From Burkholderia puraquae (GTDB lineage Bacteria; Pseudomonadota; Gammaproteobacteria; Burkholderiales; Burkholderiaceae), in the NCBI RefSeq assembly GCF_002099195.1, contig NZ_NBYX01000001.1, forward strand, positions 163,828-227,827: 64,000 nt of DNA, given 5' to 3'. The notes under the pieces were generated by a model. That model ran no database searches. It saw nothing but the letters and a program-made list of their open reading frames with translations, and was not told the DNA's origin. Made by a program: the position numbers and the translations under genes. Below, in pieces: positions 24,697 to 34,063 of the stretch (positions are counted from its first letter, which is position 1; the number at the start of each line of letters is the position of its first letter).

Positions 24697-25704
24697 TCAT
24701 TGGTAGTCGAGCAGAACCTGCGCCGCCGCATGGACCGAACCGCCGCCGACCTTCGCGCCGGTCTGCAGGTAGGACGCACGGAGCCGAATCGACGGCGATC
24801 CGCCGGTGGCCGGGTTGTAGCCCGTCACCGTGTGCGACTTCCCGAGCGGCAGAGGCTGGCCGGTCGCGGCGTCGGCGATCTGGATGCCGATGCCGCTGGC
24901 CGTGGCATCCGGGCGCAATTGCATCCCGCCGGGCGTGCCGGTGACGACGTCGTCCAGCGGCGCCAGTTGATAGCCGATCCGGTTGTAGCCGGCCGGGCAG
25001 TTGTTCAACTGCACCTGGAAATCCGTCGCGCCGGCGGTCGAACCGACGCCGTTGAATACGCGATGCTGCACGGGCGGCAGCGTGACGGTCTGGTCGGGAA
25101 TCGAGCACGTTCCGTTGATGAAGTTGACCTTGGCGGCGAGGAAGACCGAGGACGAGGCGCCGAGGATGCCGGACTTGTAATTGACGATGTAATACCCGTT
25201 GAAGGAACCCGAATTGAGAGACCCGTCCCGCGGTTGGCGAGTGTCGCGAAACAATTGCACCTCCAGTGTATTGCGCAGTGTTTCTGCCGTCGTCGAGACT
25301 GCCACCTTGCCGTCGATCAGCATCCGTGTCGACAGGCCGGACACGTTGGTCTCGAGGTCGGGGCCGTTGGTGCCGCCCCACACGCTGCCCTTTGCGTACA
25401 TCAGAACGCTCGTAATCTGGCAGGTGCTCGCGCCGCAAACGTCCTGCGGCGTGAAGTAATGACGCGAGACGACCGTACCGGTCACGGCGTTCGCGGGACT
25501 GGAAATGGTTTGTTGTCCGAACGCATAGAGGTAGGCCGCGGCCGCATCGGTCGAGCATGCGACGCATGCGAGCAGAAGCGACGACGCGACCGCAATCGGG
25601 CGAAACAGGAGGCGGGCAATGCAGCGACGTGCGTCGCGCATGCGCACCATGCCAGCCGGGATCGTGGCTCGGGTCAACGCGGACGATGGGCGAAAGTGGG
25701 ACAT
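24697..25704 (-). CDS. Fimbrial tip adhesin/minor subunit
   Basis: 335 residues, starting 9 bases after the usher stop with an AAGGAA ribosome site. A long signal region (to about SSLLLACVACSTDAAAA) precedes a roughly 150-residue N-terminal domain and a C-terminal pilin domain that carries VNFINGTCSIPDQTVTLPPV (first-strand pattern with Cys), NNCPAGY, and ends VLLDYQ. Two-domain proteins of this size at the end of chaperone-usher operons are tip adhesins. The receptor cannot be inferred from the sequence. Confidence 0.85.
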   Translation of the reverse strand: MSHFRPSSALTRATIPAGMVRMRDARRCIARLLFRPIAVASSLLLACVACSTDAAAAYLYAFGQQTISSPANAVTGTVVSRHYFTPQDVCGASTCQITSVLMYAKGSVWGGTNGPDLETNVSGLSTRMLIDGKVAVSTTAETLRNTLEVQLFRDTRQPRDGSLNSGSFNGYYIVNYKSGILGASSSVFLAAKVNFINGTCSIPDQTVTLPPVQHRVFNGVGSTAGATDFQVQLNNCPAGYNRIGYQLAPLDDVVTGTPGGMQLRPDATASGIGIQIADAATGQPLPLGKSHTVTGYNPATGGSPSIRLRASYLQTGAKVGGGSVHAAAQVLLDYQ

Positions 25705-25713
25705 AGGGATTCC

Positions 25714-28311
25714 TTAGTGAGTGTCGGCGGTCGTCGAATCGGGCTGGCACATGCTCTTCACGGTCTGGATGCCCGACGCTTGCCGGCGATGTTCCGTGAC
25801 CGGCAGGTCGTATGCGATTCGGCAGATCGAGCGGCGGTCGACGCCCCATTGAACCGTCAGCGAACCGCTGTCGGCGAGCCCGCGCGCGAAGATCTTGCTC
25901 GCCTGGCCGACGACGCCGACTTCCTTGCCGTTCTCGTCATGCACGGCGGCGCCGAACGGCAGTGGTGTGCCGTCGGCCTGCGGCGCCTGAACGAGTGCCG
26001 CGCGGCCGGTGTCGGTTGCAAAGCGGATCAGCGGCACGGCACCGGCGCGCGGCGCGATCTGCCGGCTGGTTTCCTTCAGTTCGACGTCCATCGAGATGCC
26101 CTTCGGATCGAGCGCGATCGTATTGAGGCTATAAGGCGTCAGGTACGGCACGACCGCGTAGCCGCTGCCGTCGACCTTGACGCCGGACGCGTTCGTGATG
26201 CGCGCGCCGGCCGCACCCGGCGCCTCGACGATCGCGAACGTCTCGGATACCGGCTGAGAGAACGTGATGCCGCCGCGGTGCGCGACCAGCGCGCCGCGCA
26301 CGCCGAGCGAGCCTTGCTGGAAGTCCGTGCTCGCGCCCGCGCTGGCGCTGACTTCCGCCAGGCGCGTGCGGTACGTGACGTTGGCGCTGCCGTCCGTGGA
26401 CGAATTCGATCCGGACGCGTGGTTCGCGCTGACGCTGTACGACAGCGCGTGGTCTTCGCCGAGCGTTCCGGACAGCGTCGACTGCATTCGGGTGCGGCCG
26501 AGCGTATCGCGCGACACGTTGCCCGAGACGGTCATCGGGCGTGCGCGGCCGAACGGGATCGTGACGTTGGCGTAATAGAGCGTGCTCATGTCGCCGCCGG
26601 CATTGCGCTGCCGCGTGGCCGTCAGGCTGTACGACACGTTGCGGAACTGGTTCGTGTAGCCGACCGAGTAGTTGACGTCCGAGCCGGGGCGATTCCAGTA
26701 GTTGACGGCGGATGCCGTGGCATTGATGCGCCCGCCGGTCGCGCCGAGGCGCTGCGTGAGCGCCAGCGACGCGCGATGGCGCTGACGCCAGATCGAATGG
26801 GTCGAGCGGCCGTCGCGCGCGGCATCGCGCGCTTGCATCGCGTCGTCGAGGCCGAAATAGCCGTCCGTCGAATAGCGATACGCGGCGAGTGCGATGTCGG
26901 TGCCGGTCGCTTCGACCGACTTCGCATAGCTGACGCGCACGCTCGAACCGCTGTAGCGCTTCGCGCCCGGGATCGCGGTCAGCGCATGCGTGACGTCCGC
27001 GCCGAACGCGCCGAACGACGTGTTGAACGCGCCGCCGAGCATCCCCGACACGTAGCCGCCGGCGAGCGTGACGCCGCCATAGGCCGTCAGCAGGTTCGTC
27101 AGGCCGCGCTGGTACGTGGCCTGCATGAACAGCGGCTGGCTCGAGCCGTGAGGATTGCGCAGCGTGCCCGCGACGAAGCTGTAGCGGCCGATGCCCGGCC
27201 GCAGCGACATCGGCACCGCGGCGTAGGGCACCGAGAACGTATGCACCGAGCCATCGGCCTCTTCGACGGATACCTGCAGGTCGCCGCCATATCCGGTCGG
27301 GTACAGGTCGTCGATTTCGAAATTACCGGGCGCGACGGTCGTCTCGTAGATCGTGACGTCGTTCTGGCGGACCGTCACCTTCGCGTTGCTGTTCGCGATG
27401 CCGCGCACGACCGGCGCATAGCCGCGCAGCGAGTCGGGCAGCATCCGGTCGTCGGTCGACAGGCGCACGCCGCGGAATTGCGTTGAGTCGAACAGTTCGC
27501 CCGACGTGTAGCTTTCGCCGATCACGAGTTGCGAGGACAGCGACGGCAGGTCGCGCTGCAGATAGGTCGCGAGGCCCTGGTACCGGCTCTGGCCACGCGA
27601 CGACCATGAATAGGAGCCTTCATGGCGAAAGCGCCAGTTGCCGACGTTCACGCCGCCGTTCAGGCCGAGATAGCCTTGCGTTTGCGCGGTGTGGCCACTC
27701 GCCTTGGACGTATAGAGGTTGAAGTTGTACCCGAGCAGGCCGACGGTTTCGCCGGAAGTCCATTGATCGGGGCTCACGTAGCCGCGTGCCTTGCGCGCGA
27801 GCGATGCTTGCGGGATCGACAGCCTCAGCGTTTGGCGCGTGAAGTCGAATGCCGCGCTGGCGCCCGGCACGACTTCATCGAGTCGCAGGCATGCGGCGTC
27901 GCCGTCCAGACGGGCGACGACGTCCGGCGCGAGCTTGCCGAAATTGACGCCGACGCGCTCGAGCAGCGCGCGGTCGAAGCACGGATGTGCGTCGCCCGAA
28001 TCCGGCGCGGCCACGAAGCGCACGTCGTAGCGGCCGATCCAGTCGGGACCGACATGCACGTCGGCGCTATACACCCCGGGAGCCGTCACGTTGCGTCGGG
28101 CGAATCGCGATACGTCGAAATTCCTGCCCAGGCGATTCTGCATGAACGCGCCGTCGAACTCGACTTGCGCGAGCGTGCCTTCGGCGACAGCGGGTGTCGT
28201 CGCGCGGCCATCGGCGGACCACGCGGCGACGCAGGCCGCCACCATCAGGTGGATCGGCTTGACGCGTGGCAGGCCGGCCACGCCTTGGCGCGGCAGTCGA
28301 GTCGAGGTCAT
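25714..28311 (-). CDS. Fimbrial outer-membrane usher (FimD/PapC family)
   Basis: 865 residues with a signal region, then the usher N-terminal domain (VEFDGAFMQNRLGRNFDVSRFA), a 24-strand barrel with plug (RGVRLSTDDRMLPDSLRGYAPVVRGIANSNAKVTVRQN and the GNFEIDDLYPTGYGGDLQV plug segment), and C-terminal domains ending in a Cys pair (QWGVDRRSICRIAYDL, MCQ). It receives chaperone-subunit complexes and threads the growing fimbria through the outer membrane. It lies between the chaperone gene (190 bases upstream) and the adhesin (9 bases downstream). A GGAG ribosome site supports the start. Confidence 0.96.
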   Translation of the reverse strand: MTSTRLPRQGVAGLPRVKPIHLMVAACVAAWSADGRATTPAVAEGTLAQVEFDGAFMQNRLGRNFDVSRFARRNVTAPGVYSADVHVGPDWIGRYDVRFVAAPDSGDAHPCFDRALLERVGVNFGKLAPDVVARLDGDAACLRLDEVVPGASAAFDFTRQTLRLSIPQASLARKARGYVSPDQWTSGETVGLLGYNFNLYTSKASGHTAQTQGYLGLNGGVNVGNWRFRHEGSYSWSSRGQSRYQGLATYLQRDLPSLSSQLVIGESYTSGELFDSTQFRGVRLSTDDRMLPDSLRGYAPVVRGIANSNAKVTVRQNDVTIYETTVAPGNFEIDDLYPTGYGGDLQVSVEEADGSVHTFSVPYAAVPMSLRPGIGRYSFVAGTLRNPHGSSQPLFMQATYQRGLTNLLTAYGGVTLAGGYVSGMLGGAFNTSFGAFGADVTHALTAIPGAKRYSGSSVRVSYAKSVEATGTDIALAAYRYSTDGYFGLDDAMQARDAARDGRSTHSIWRQRHRASLALTQRLGATGGRINATASAVNYWNRPGSDVNYSVGYTNQFRNVSYSLTATRQRNAGGDMSTLYYANVTIPFGRARPMTVSGNVSRDTLGRTRMQSTLSGTLGEDHALSYSVSANHASGSNSSTDGSANVTYRTRLAEVSASAGASTDFQQGSLGVRGALVAHRGGITFSQPVSETFAIVEAPGAAGARITNASGVKVDGSGYAVVPYLTPYSLNTIALDPKGISMDVELKETSRQIAPRAGAVPLIRFATDTGRAALVQAPQADGTPLPFGAAVHDENGKEVGVVGQASKIFARGLADSGSLTVQWGVDRRSICRIAYDLPVTEHRRQASGIQTVKSMCQPDSTTADTH

Positions 28312-28499
28312 GCGCAGTACTCCAGAAAGTTTCGGGGCGAACGGGCGCGATTCGCGGCGCAGGCGAGCGGATGCGCTGCGGCAGTGAGTGGCAAATCCAG
28401 GGTGTCTGTGCCGGCTGGTCGCGACGGCCGAAGTGGCGTCGGACGAAAGAGGCGGCGCGCTTGGCGCGCCGTGGATGCGTGCTGCCGGCGTCGGCCGCG

Positions 28500-29240
28500 T
28501 TACGGTGCGACGCTGACCTGACGTTCGATGTCGGTCGCACGCCCCCAGTCGTTGATGCTGCCGAATTCGACGGTTGCACCCGCGGCGGGCGCGCCGGCGA
28601 GATCTTTGATCGGGAACCGTTGCGTGCTTCGAGGCAGCACGTAACCCATGCCGGCGTCATGCTTGCGGCCGGCCGACTTCAGCAGCACGTTGCCGAAATT
28701 GACGACGAATGGCGTCGGATTGCTGGCCTCGAGCGCGTAGCCGCCGTCGACGCGAACCACGCGCCAGTCGATCTGCATGGGAGCGTCGTCGACATTGCCG
28801 GGCAGCCCGGTGGGGCGATACATGATCTTGATGCGCGAGCGGAACGCCAGCTGGATGCGGTTGCGGTCTTCTGCCGCGGACGCCTTCGGCGGCACTTCGA
28901 GGACGTTCAGCCAGAACAACGATTCCCGGTCGGCAGGAAGCGGTTCGCCGGTATGCACGAGACGCAGCGCCTGGCCGTTGCCGGCTTCCATCCGGAAGAT
29001 CGACGGCGTCAGCGTGAACGGCACGTCGATGTTCTCGGGCAGCGCGCGGCTGTCGCCGTTGTCGAGCCAGGCCTGCACCAGTGCCGGACGCTTGCTGTCG
29101 TTCGTGAGCTGGATCGTGACTTCGCGCTCGCTGGACGGGAAGATGACACGCGTGCCGGCGATCACGACGCTCGCATCGGCCTGCGACGCGAATGCGGTGA
29201 CGGCGAGGGTCAGCGTACGGAAGAGCTTCAACAGTTTCAT
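28500..29240 (-). CDS. Periplasmic fimbrial chaperone (PapD family)
   Basis: 246 residues; start at 29240 gives a signal peptide (MKLLKLFRTLTLAVTAFASQADA). The PapD pattern is clear: SVVIAGTRVIFPSSEREVTIQLTNDSKRPALVQAWLD, the FxxTPSIFRMEAGNGQALRLVHTGEPLPADRESLFWLNVLEVPP signature, and IKIMYRPTGLP. It caps subunits by donor-strand complementation in the periplasm. It follows the major subunit by 110 bases. No strong ribosome site is visible. Confidence 0.95.
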   Translation of the reverse strand: MKLLKLFRTLTLAVTAFASQADASVVIAGTRVIFPSSEREVTIQLTNDSKRPALVQAWLDNGDSRALPENIDVPFTLTPSIFRMEAGNGQALRLVHTGEPLPADRESLFWLNVLEVPPKASAAEDRNRIQLAFRSRIKIMYRPTGLPGNVDDAPMQIDWRVVRVDGGYALEASNPTPFVVNFGNVLLKSAGRKHDAGMGYVLPRSTQRFPIKDLAGAPAAGATVEFGSINDWGRATDIERQVSVAP

Positions 29241-29350
29241 GGGCGTGCGGACTCGGATCGGTGGGCAGGGAGCGGGCGGATGCGGCGGTTTCCGCGCCGC
29301 ACGGCGTGACACGTGGAGATCGCCGGGGCGGCGACCTCCGTGTCTCGTCC

Positions 29351-29902
29351 TTACTGGTAGATCAGCGAGTACTCGACCCGCGACTGGACGTCGCCGGCCT
29401 TCACGGCGCCCGAGGCGTAGTATTCGGCGAAGTAGTTCAGCTTCGCCTTGCCGTCGGTATCGATGGTGGCCATCTCGGTGTTCGCACCGGTTTGCGCACC
29501 TACCGGGATCAGCTTCTGCTGCGAATCCAGCACGTTGATCTGGACGCCTTGGGCAGCCTTGTCGCCCGTGTCGATCTTCAAGCGGCCGCTCGACGGATCG
29601 ACGTTCGTGCCGTTCTCGAACATGACGCCGACCTTCACCGGATTGCCATCGCCGACCGCGCAACCCGTGAGCGCCAGCGAGAACGCGCTGCGACCGGCGA
29701 CGGCGCCGACATCGGCGAGCGCAGTGGTGCTGACCGGCGGCAGCGGGACCGTGAGATCCGAGCCACCGGTGACGCTGCACGTCGACGCGATGACGTTGCC
29801 ACGGAATTCGATGGTGCCGTCCGCGGCGTGGGCCGCGGACGAAAAGGCCGCGCCGGCGGCGACGAGCAGGAACGGGATTGCGCTGCGCTTGATGATTCGC
29901 AT
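29351..29902 (-). CDS. Major fimbrial subunit (type 1 pilin)
   Basis: 183 residues with a signal peptide (to SSAAHA) and a GGAG ribosome site. The mature protein begins ADGTIEFRGNVIASTCSVTG, has the matching second Cys in LALTGCAVGDG, and ends with the beta-zipper YSLIYQ. Length and layout match major pilins. It heads the chaperone-usher operon on the minus strand, as expected for the most abundant product. Confidence 0.94.
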   Translation of the reverse strand: MRIIKRSAIPFLLVAAGAAFSSAAHAADGTIEFRGNVIASTCSVTGGSDLTVPLPPVSTTALADVGAVAGRSAFSLALTGCAVGDGNPVKVGVMFENGTNVDPSSGRLKIDTGDKAAQGVQINVLDSQQKLIPVGAQTGANTEMATIDTDGKAKLNYFAEYYASGAVKAGDVQSRVEYSLIYQ

Positions 29903-30312
29903 ATTTAAATCTCCAAATAAACTTCGGTTTTCGAAAGCGCGGGTTGAATTTAAATCTCAGAATGGCGCGTTTCGGATGAAATTATGCGATTTAAGTAAGG
30001 ATTTTGTAATTTGACATGTACTAATGGATGCGGATTTCTTCTAGTACACGTACTAATTTAGTTTTTCGCCGAAGTCGGCAGGCAGGCTGAGGGGCGTTGG
30101 GGGCCGGCAGGAGAGGCTCGTGCGGGCGAGCATGCCGATACCGGAAATCGGTCGAGGGGCCGATTTCGGCGATCGCGCTATTCGAAGCGGAATGGAATTG
30201 GAATGACCGGCCGACGGAGCATGACGGCGGCCGGCATATCGCGTCGCGTTCGGGTCATGTCATGCGACGCGCGCGCAGGGGCGCACTTTCGCCGCGCGCC
30301 GCGCGCCGCGCG
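29903..30312. promoter_or_regulatory. AT-rich fimbrial control region
   Basis: About 410 bases upstream of the pilin gene. The part from 29905 to 30065 is strongly AT-rich compared with the genome, as in H-NS-silenced fimbrial promoters. GTACTAAT occurs at 30018-30025 and 30050-30057, and TAGTAC-AC-GTACTA (30042-30055) is an exact 6-bp inverted repeat, possibly a regulator site. The rest, towards the ABC operon end, shows nothing definite. Confidence 0.5.
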
Positions 30313-31089
30313 TCAGGCTGCCGGCGCGTCGATCGCCGGGTCGAGGCGGCGATAGCCTTCGGTTGCGCGCAGCAGCGTGCGCGTATAGTCGCGTGCGACC
30401 TGTCCGGCACGCACGTCCTCGATGCGCAGCTGCTCGACGATCCCGCCATGCTGCATCACCGCGACCCGCTGGCACAGGAAGCCGATCACCGCGAGGTTGT
30501 GGCTGACGAGGATCATCGTCAGGTTGCGTTCGCGATGCAGGCGGCGCAGCAGGTTCAGGATCTCGGCCTGCACCGACACGTCGAGCGCGGACGTCGGCTC
30601 GTCGAGCAGCAGCACGCGCGGCTCGACGATCAGCGCGCGCGCAATCGCGACGCGCTGCCGCTGGCCGCCCGACAACTGGTGCGGATAGCGGAACCGGAAC
30701 GCGGGGCCGAGGCCGACCTCGGACAGTGCGCGGGCGATGCGCGCATCGGTGTCGCCCATGCCATGGATCGACAGCGGCTCGCGCAGCGTCTGGTCGACCG
30801 TGAAGCGCGGATGCAGCGACGCGTACGGATCCTGGAACACCATCTGCACGTGGCGGCGGAATGCGCGGTCGGGCGTGCCGCCGACCGGCCGGCCGTCGAT
30901 CGACAGGCTGCCGCCCGCGAGCGGCACGAGACCCGTCAGCGCGCGCAGCAGCGTCGACTTGCCGGAACCCGATTCGCCGACGAGCCCGAACACCTCGCCG
31001 TCGCGCACCGCGAAGCTCGCGTCGCGCACGGCGTCGACGTGACCCGTGCGGGTCGGGAAACGGATCGATGCGTGATCGACGTCGATCAT
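30313..31089 (-). CDS. ddpF: Dipeptide ABC transporter ATPase (DdpF/OppF type)
   Basis: 258 residues; start at 31089 overlaps the previous gene's stop by four bases (ATGA). Walker A GESGSGKS (about 39-46), signature LSGGQRQR, Walker B LLLDEPTSALD and switch His in VSHN are intact. It is the second of two ATPases energising peptide import with the permeases upstream in the operon. The C-terminal extension includes the usual peptide-ABC region but is shorter than in OppF. Confidence 0.92.
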   Translation of the reverse strand: MIDVDHASIRFPTRTGHVDAVRDASFAVRDGEVFGLVGESGSGKSTLLRALTGLVPLAGGSLSIDGRPVGGTPDRAFRRHVQMVFQDPYASLHPRFTVDQTLREPLSIHGMGDTDARIARALSEVGLGPAFRFRYPHQLSGGQRQRVAIARALIVEPRVLLLDEPTSALDVSVQAEILNLLRRLHRERNLTMILVSHNLAVIGFLCQRVAVMQHGGIVEQLRIEDVRAGQVARDYTRTLLRATEGYRRLDPAIDAPAA

Positions 31090-32012
31090 CGTGCGGCCTC
31101 CTGTCGATCGGCGGGGGTGCCGGCGTGCGACGCGGGCTCGAGCCACGCCGGATCGCGGCGCAGCACGGGCAGTTCGTCCGGCGGGTTCGCGAGCGGCGGG
31201 TTCGCCGCGAGCAGCCCGCGCGTATAGGGATGAGCAGCGTCGCGCAGGTCGCGCGCGGCGCAGGTTTCGACCACGCGGCCTGCGTACATCACCGCGACGC
31301 GATCGCAGAACGACATCACGAGCGGCAGGTCGTGGCTGATGAACATCAGGCCCGTGTCGTGCCGCGCGATCATCGCGTCGAGCACGGCGAGCACCTGCAT
31401 CGATACCGCGACGTCGAGTGCGGAGGTCGGCTCGTCGGCGATCAGCAGGCGCGGGCCGGTCGACACCATCATCGCGATCATCACGCGCTGGCCCATGCCG
31501 CCCGACAGCTCGTGCGGATACGCATCGGCCACGCGCGCCGGGTCGCGGATCTGCACGGCCGCGAGCGCGTCGGCGATTCGCTCGCGCAGCGCGCGGCCGC
31601 GCAAGCCCGGCTCGTGCAGCCGGAACGCTTCGCCCATCTGCTTCGCGACGGTCATCACCGGGTTCAGCGAATATTTCGGATCCTGCAGGATCATGCCCAT
31701 CTGGCTGCCGCACAGCCGCCGGCGTTCGCCCGGCGACATCGCGAGCAGGTCGTGGCCGGCGAAGCGCATCGTGCGTGCCGACCAGCGCGCGGCGTCGGGC
31801 AGCAGGCCGAGCAGCGCGCGGCCCGTCAGCGATTTCCCGGAGCCCGATTCGCCGACGATGCCGAGCCGCTCGCCGGGGGCGAGTGTCAGCGACAGGTCGC
31901 GCACGGCATCGGTGACGGTGCCGTCGTGCCCGCGAAAGCCGATCTTCAGGCCGTCGATCTCGCAGAGCGGCGCGGGCGAGGGGGCAGGATTCATCGGCAT
32001 GTCACGCTCCAT
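31086..32012 (-). CDS. ddpD: Dipeptide ABC transporter ATPase (DdpD/OppD type)
   Basis: 308 residues with Walker A GESGSGKS, signature LSGGMGQR, Walker B LLIADEPTSALD and ISHD switch. The C-terminal HPYTRGLLAANPPL segment is the typical oligopeptide-ABC tail. It overlaps the upstream permease gene slightly (start near 32000-32012; Met codons at 32012, 32000 and 31994 are possible) and the downstream ATPase by four bases, indicating tight translational coupling. Confidence 0.92.
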   Translation of the reverse strand: MERDMPMNPAPSPAPLCEIDGLKIGFRGHDGTVTDAVRDLSLTLAPGERLGIVGESGSGKSLTGRALLGLLPDAARWSARTMRFAGHDLLAMSPGERRRLCGSQMGMILQDPKYSLNPVMTVAKQMGEAFRLHEPGLRGRALRERIADALAAVQIRDPARVADAYPHELSGGMGQRVMIAMMVSTGPRLLIADEPTSALDVAVSMQVLAVLDAMIARHDTGLMFISHDLPLVMSFCDRVAVMYAGRVVETCAARDLRDAAHPYTRGLLAANPPLANPPDELPVLRRDPAWLEPASHAGTPADRQEAAR

Positions 32013-32916
32013 GGCGGGGATCGAAGACGTCGCGCAGCCCGTCGCCGAGCAGGTTGAACGCGAGGCTCACGAGCAGGATCGCGCAGCCGGGCAGCGTGGC
32101 GACCCACCACGCGTCGAGCAGCACGTTGCGGCCCGATGCGACCATGAAACCCCACTCGGGGCTCGGCGGCTGCGCGCCGAGGCCGAGGAAGCCGAGGCCC
32201 GCGACGGTCAGGATGATGCCGGCCATGTCGAGCGTTGCGCGCACGATTACCGACGACATGCACAGCGGCGTGATGTAGCGCAGCAGGATGCGCGGCCCCG
32301 ACGCGCCCTGCAGCCGCGCGGCGTGGATGAAGTCGGCCTGCGCGATGCGGATCGTCTCCGCGCGCGCGAGCCGCGCATACGCGGGCCATGCGGTGATCGA
32401 GATCGCGACGACCGCGTTGATCACGCCGGGCCCGAGCGCGGCGGCGAACGCGAGCGCGAGCACGATCTTCGGGAACGCGAGCGCGATGTCGGTGATGCGC
32501 ATCAGCACGCTGTCGACGAAGCCGCCGCAGTAGCCGGCCGTCGTGCCGATCAGCAGGCCGATCGGCACGACGATCACGACGACGAGCAGCGCAATGCCGA
32601 GCGTGAGGCGCGAACCGGCGATCAGCCGCGAGAGGATGTCGCGGCCGAGCTGGTCGGTGCCGAGCCAGTGCGACGGCGAGCCGGGCGGCAGCAGCCGGTC
32701 GGACAGCACCTGGCGCAGCGGATCGTGCGGCATGATCAGCGGGCCGACGATCGCGACGACGATCAGCGCGACGAGGATCGCGAGCCCGAACAGGTTGAGC
32801 GGGTTGGTGGCGAAACGACGCCAGCGTCGGTACGCGAGGCCGAGTGCGGCCTGCGAGCGCGACGCGGGCGCGTCGGACAGCAGCCACGCGCGCAGCGTGA
32901 GGCGCTCGGCGTTCAT
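32002..32916 (-). CDS. ddpC: Dipeptide ABC transporter permease (DdpC/DppC type)
   Basis: 304 residues with an N-terminal cytoplasmic stretch, six hydrophobic helices and the DppC features HWLGTDQLGRDILSRLIAGSRLTL and the EAA loop region (RADFIHAARLQGASGPRILLRYI). It forms the inner-membrane channel with the DppB-type permease encoded 66 bases upstream. Confidence 0.92.
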   Translation of the reverse strand: MNAERLTLRAWLLSDAPASRSQAALGLAYRRWRRFATNPLNLFGLAILVALIVVAIVGPLIMPHDPLRQVLSDRLLPPGSPSHWLGTDQLGRDILSRLIAGSRLTLGIALLVVVIVVPIGLLIGTTAGYCGGFVDSVLMRITDIALAFPKIVLALAFAAALGPGVINAVVAISITAWPAYARLARAETIRIAQADFIHAARLQGASGPRILLRYITPLCMSSVIVRATLDMAGIILTVAGLGFLGLGAQPPSPEWGFMVASGRNVLLDAWWVATLPGCAILLVSLAFNLLGDGLRDVFDPRHGA

Positions 32917-32982
32917 GATCGGACGACCTTCGGCATGGGCGATGAAAGAAGCAGGGTGGATGCAGTCATGTCGTTGCGGCCC

Positions 32983-34053
32983 TCAGCGCGCACGCGGATC
33001 GAACACGCGGTACAGCGCGTCGGTCAGCAGGTTGACGGTGATGAACATCGCGCCGATCACGAGCGTCGCGCCGAGCACCGCGTTCATGTCGGCGTTCAGC
33101 AGCGCGCCGGTCAGGTACGAGCCGAGCCCCGGCCACGCGAACACGATCTCGGTCAGCACCGAGCCTTCGAGCAGGTTGCTGTACGTAAGCGCGATCACGG
33201 TGAGCAGCGGCACCATGATGTTGCCGAACGCGTGCCGCCAGATCACGCGCCGTTCCGACAACCCTTTCGCGCGTGCGGTGACGATGTATTCCTGGCTCAG
33301 CTGGTCGAGCATGAACGAGCGTGTCATCCGGCTCAGGTACGCGACGGAGTAGTAGCCGAGGATCGCGGCCGGCAGCGCGATGTGCGACACCGCGTTGCGG
33401 AACACGTCCCACTCGCCCGCGAGCGCCGCGTCGATCAGCAGGCTGCCCGTGCGCGTGTCGACCATCCCGTCGTACACGGGATCGAGCCGGCCGGGCCCGC
33501 CGACCCAGTGCAGCCGCGCGTAGAACAGCAGCAGCCCCATCAGCCCGAGCCAGAATACCGGCACCGAATTGCCGATCAGCCCGACGAAGCGCGCGATGTG
33601 GTCGATCGGCCGGTTGTGCTTCACGGCGGCCGCGACACCGAGCGGCACGCCGATCGCGATGCCGATCAGCGTCGCGATCGTCGCCAGTTCGAGCGTGGCC
33701 GGGAACACGCGCTTGATGTCGTCGAGCACAGGGTTCGCGGTCAGCAGCGACACGCCGAGATTGCCGTGCAGCACGTCGCGCGCGTAGATCAGGAATTGCG
33801 CGACGAGCGGCTTGTCGAGCCCGAGCGCGATGCGTTCGGCCGCATACGCCTCGGCCGACGCGCGATCGCCGAGGATCGCGAGCACGGGATCGATCGGCAC
33901 CTTGCGGCCGATCACGAACGTCAGCGCGAGCAGCCCCGCGAACGTGACGGCGAGCGTGAGCGCCCAGCGCAGCACGCGCAGTGCCCAGCGTACGGCCGGG
34001 CGCCGCGCGGGCAGCGTGCGCAGTGCTTCGAGGGAGGAGGCGGGAGTCGACAT
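32983..34053 (-). CDS. ddpB: Dipeptide ABC transporter permease (DdpB/DppB type)
   Basis: 356 residues. DppB-type permease with six membrane helices; the EAA motif reads EYIVTARAKGLSERRVIWRHAFGN and the periplasmic insertion between helices 1 and 2 (RASAEAYAAERIALGLDKPLVAQFLIYARDVLHGNLGVSLL) is typical. It begins ten bases after the binding-protein stop, so it is in the same transcript. Confidence 0.93.
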   Translation of the reverse strand: MSTPASSLEALRTLPARRPAVRWALRVLRWALTLAVTFAGLLALTFVIGRKVPIDPVLAILGDRASAEAYAAERIALGLDKPLVAQFLIYARDVLHGNLGVSLLTANPVLDDIKRVFPATLELATIATLIGIAIGVPLGVAAAVKHNRPIDHIARFVGLIGNSVPVFWLGLMGLLLFYARLHWVGGPGRLDPVYDGMVDTRTGSLLIDAALAGEWDVFRNAVSHIALPAAILGYYSVAYLSRMTRSFMLDQLSQEYIVTARAKGLSERRVIWRHAFGNIMVPLLTVIALTYSNLLEGSVLTEIVFAWPGLGSYLTGALLNADMNAVLGATLVIGAMFITVNLLTDALYRVFDPRAR

Positions 34054-34063
34054 GCGGCGAATC

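Noticed and set aside
24700..27486. Plus-strand open frame of about 930 codons opposite the fimbrial usher and adhesin
   Set aside because: Shadow of real genes on the other strand; Arg-rich with no recognisable fold.
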